5,906 nt of DNA from Sphingomonadaceae bacterium (GTDB taxonomy: Bacteria > Pseudomonadota > Alphaproteobacteria > Sphingomonadales > Sphingomonadaceae), in NCBI GenBank assembly GCA_004282995.1, contig SHLU01000147.1, forward strand, positions 1-5,906, in the 5' to 3' direction. The translations under genes were made by a program, and so were the position numbers. The notes under the pieces were generated by a model that had not been told where the DNA came from, ran no database searches, and saw nothing but the letters and a program-made list of their open reading frames with translations. Shown here piece by piece: positions 5,454-5,906 of this stretch; the first letter of the stretch is position 1; each line of letters begins with the position of its first letter.

Positions 5454-5461
5454 GTGGATAA
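5453..5461 (-). promoter_or_regulatory. Perfect DnaA box in the ccrM leader
   Basis: TGTGGATAA on the plus strand is the exact complement of the strong DnaA box TTATCCACA. It lies 20 nt upstream of the ccrM ATG and 4 nt after the last GANTC site. DnaA is both initiator and transcription factor in Alphaproteobacteria. A single box does not make an origin, and no AT-rich unwinding element or box array is present, so a transcriptional role is the more likely one. Confidence 0.55.
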
Positions 5462-5481
5462 GTACCAGACGGGGGAAGAAT

Positions 5482-5906
5482 ATGGGGGTCCTTGAGACCA
5501 CGAAGCAGCGCGCCCGGCGCGCGGTGAAACCGGCAGCTGTGCCGAAAGAGGCGCTGCCCCTGGGGCAGATCCTGGCGGGCGACTGCATCGAGGCGATGCG
5601 TTCGCTGCCCGATGCCAGCGTGGACCTGGTCTTCGCCGATCCGCCCTACAATCTGCAGCTCGGCGGCGATCTCAACCGGCCCGACGGCAGCCATGTCGAT
5701 GCTGTGACCGATCACTGGGACCAGTTCGACAGCTTCAAGATCTATGACGATTTCACCCGCGACTGGCTGACCGAGGCCAAGCGCGTGCTCAAGCCCGATG
5801 GCGCGCTGTGGGTGATCGGCAGCTATCACAACATCTACCGCGTCGGCGCGATCCTGCAGGACCTGGGCTTCTGGATCCTCAACGATATCGTCTGGCGCAA
5901 GACCAA
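5482..5906 (+). CDS. ccrM: CcrM-type GANTC adenine-N6 DNA methyltransferase, N-terminal part (partial)
   Basis: The first 141 codons of a beta-class adenine methyltransferase, cut by the window edge. The catalytic motif IV DPPYN is at residues 53-57, preceded by the LAGDCIEAMRSLPDASVDLVF lead-in (about 31-51). Then come GGDLNRPDGSHVDAVTDHWDQF (61-82), VLKPDGALWVIGSYHNIYRV (102-121) and DLGFWILNDIVWRK (127-140). This order and wording closely resemble Caulobacter CcrM as I recall it. The SAM-binding FxGxG motif and the C-terminal DNA-binding domain would lie beyond the window. Compared with Caulobacter CcrM there is an extra ~24-residue basic/Ala-rich N-terminus (TKQRARRAVKPAAVPKEA). ATG at 5482 is supported by the preceding GGGGGAAG at 5471-5478. 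CcrM methylates GANTC behind the replication fork and couples replication to transcription. It is a solitary methyltransferase in known cases, and no restriction gene is visible here. Confidence 0.95.
   Translation, partial: MGVLETTKQRARRAVKPAAVPKEALPLGQILAGDCIEAMRSLPDASVDLVFADPPYNLQLGGDLNRPDGSHVDAVTDHWDQFDSFKIYDDFTRDWLTEAKRVLKPDGALWVIGSYHNIYRVGAILQDLGFWILNDIVWRKT

Larger units (their letters stand above)
5269..5481 (+). promoter_or_regulatory. rnhB-ccrM intergenic control region
   Basis: A 213-bp non-coding region between rnhB and ccrM. Its base composition is visibly more AT-rich than the flanking genes. It contains, in order, a possible rnhB terminator, five GANTC sites, two copies of GGGCGTTAAC, a TTGACG -35-like hexamer, a perfect DnaA box and the ccrM ribosome-binding site (GGGGGAAG, 5471-5478). 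No open frame here looks like a gene. Regulation of ccrM by CtrA and by GANTC methylation is established in Caulobacter; the details here are read from the sites alone. Confidence 0.7.

Noticed and set aside
5453..5461. Replication origin at the DnaA box
   Set aside because: Only one box was found, with no cluster, no AT-rich unwinding region and no typical origin-flanking genes.
4657..5829. A 390-codon open frame on the minus strand across rnhB, the intergenic region and ccrM
   Set aside because: It is antisense to two strongly supported genes with intact catalytic motifs. Its translation has no recognisable domain and is a GC-rich shadow frame.
1..5906. Mobile elements, CRISPR array, restriction partner for ccrM, tRNA or rRNA genes
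   Set aside because: No terminal inverted repeats with a transposase, no regularly spaced repeats, no restriction-enzyme-like frame beside ccrM and no cloverleaf-like sequence was seen on either strand.

Overview
The window looks like chromosomal DNA from a high-GC alphaproteobacterium, most likely a sphingomonad of the Erythrobacter/Altererythrobacter kind. The strongest pointer is the right edge: rnhB followed by a gene for a CcrM-type GANTC adenine methyltransferase, an arrangement typical of Alphaproteobacteria. The intergenic DNA between them carries GANTC sites, GTTAAC (CtrA-like) half-sites and a perfect DnaA-box match. No mobile element, CRISPR array, rRNA or tRNA gene was seen. Most of the window is housekeeping sequence; the unusual part is the regulatory DNA.

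Left to right: (1) 1-171, minus strand, is the N-terminal end of a small exported protein with a His/acid-rich segment, cut by the window edge. (2) 172-397 is a non-coding spacer with its ribosome-binding site and weak hairpins. (3) 398-3371 holds four minus-strand genes that read like an operon in the order GNAT acetyltransferase, DUF1285 protein, Nudix CoA pyrophosphatase, CCA-adding enzyme. The gaps are 60 bp, then a 4-bp ATGA overlap, then about 62 bp. (4) 3432-4634, minus strand, encodes a PQQ-dependent aldose dehydrogenase-like lipoprotein ending 60 bp before the GNAT gene, so it may be transcribed with the operon. (5) 4633-5268, plus strand, is rnhB. It diverges from the dehydrogenase gene, and the two start codons share the palindrome CATG. 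(6) 5269-5481 is the rnhB-ccrM regulatory region. (7) 5482-5906 is the first 141 codons of ccrM, cut by the window edge.

Functionally, the operon combines tRNA 3'-end maturation (cca), turnover of CoA-type nucleotides (Nudix) and two proteins of unknown substrate. The dehydrogenase would act at the cell envelope as a PQQ-dependent sugar oxidase. RNase HII removes ribonucleotides from DNA and CcrM methylates GANTC, so the right side is about DNA maintenance and cell-cycle control. By eye I count nine GANTC sites in the window. Five lie within 154 bp upstream of ccrM and only four in the other ~5.7 kb, which suggests that methylation state, CtrA and DnaA all feed into ccrM expression.
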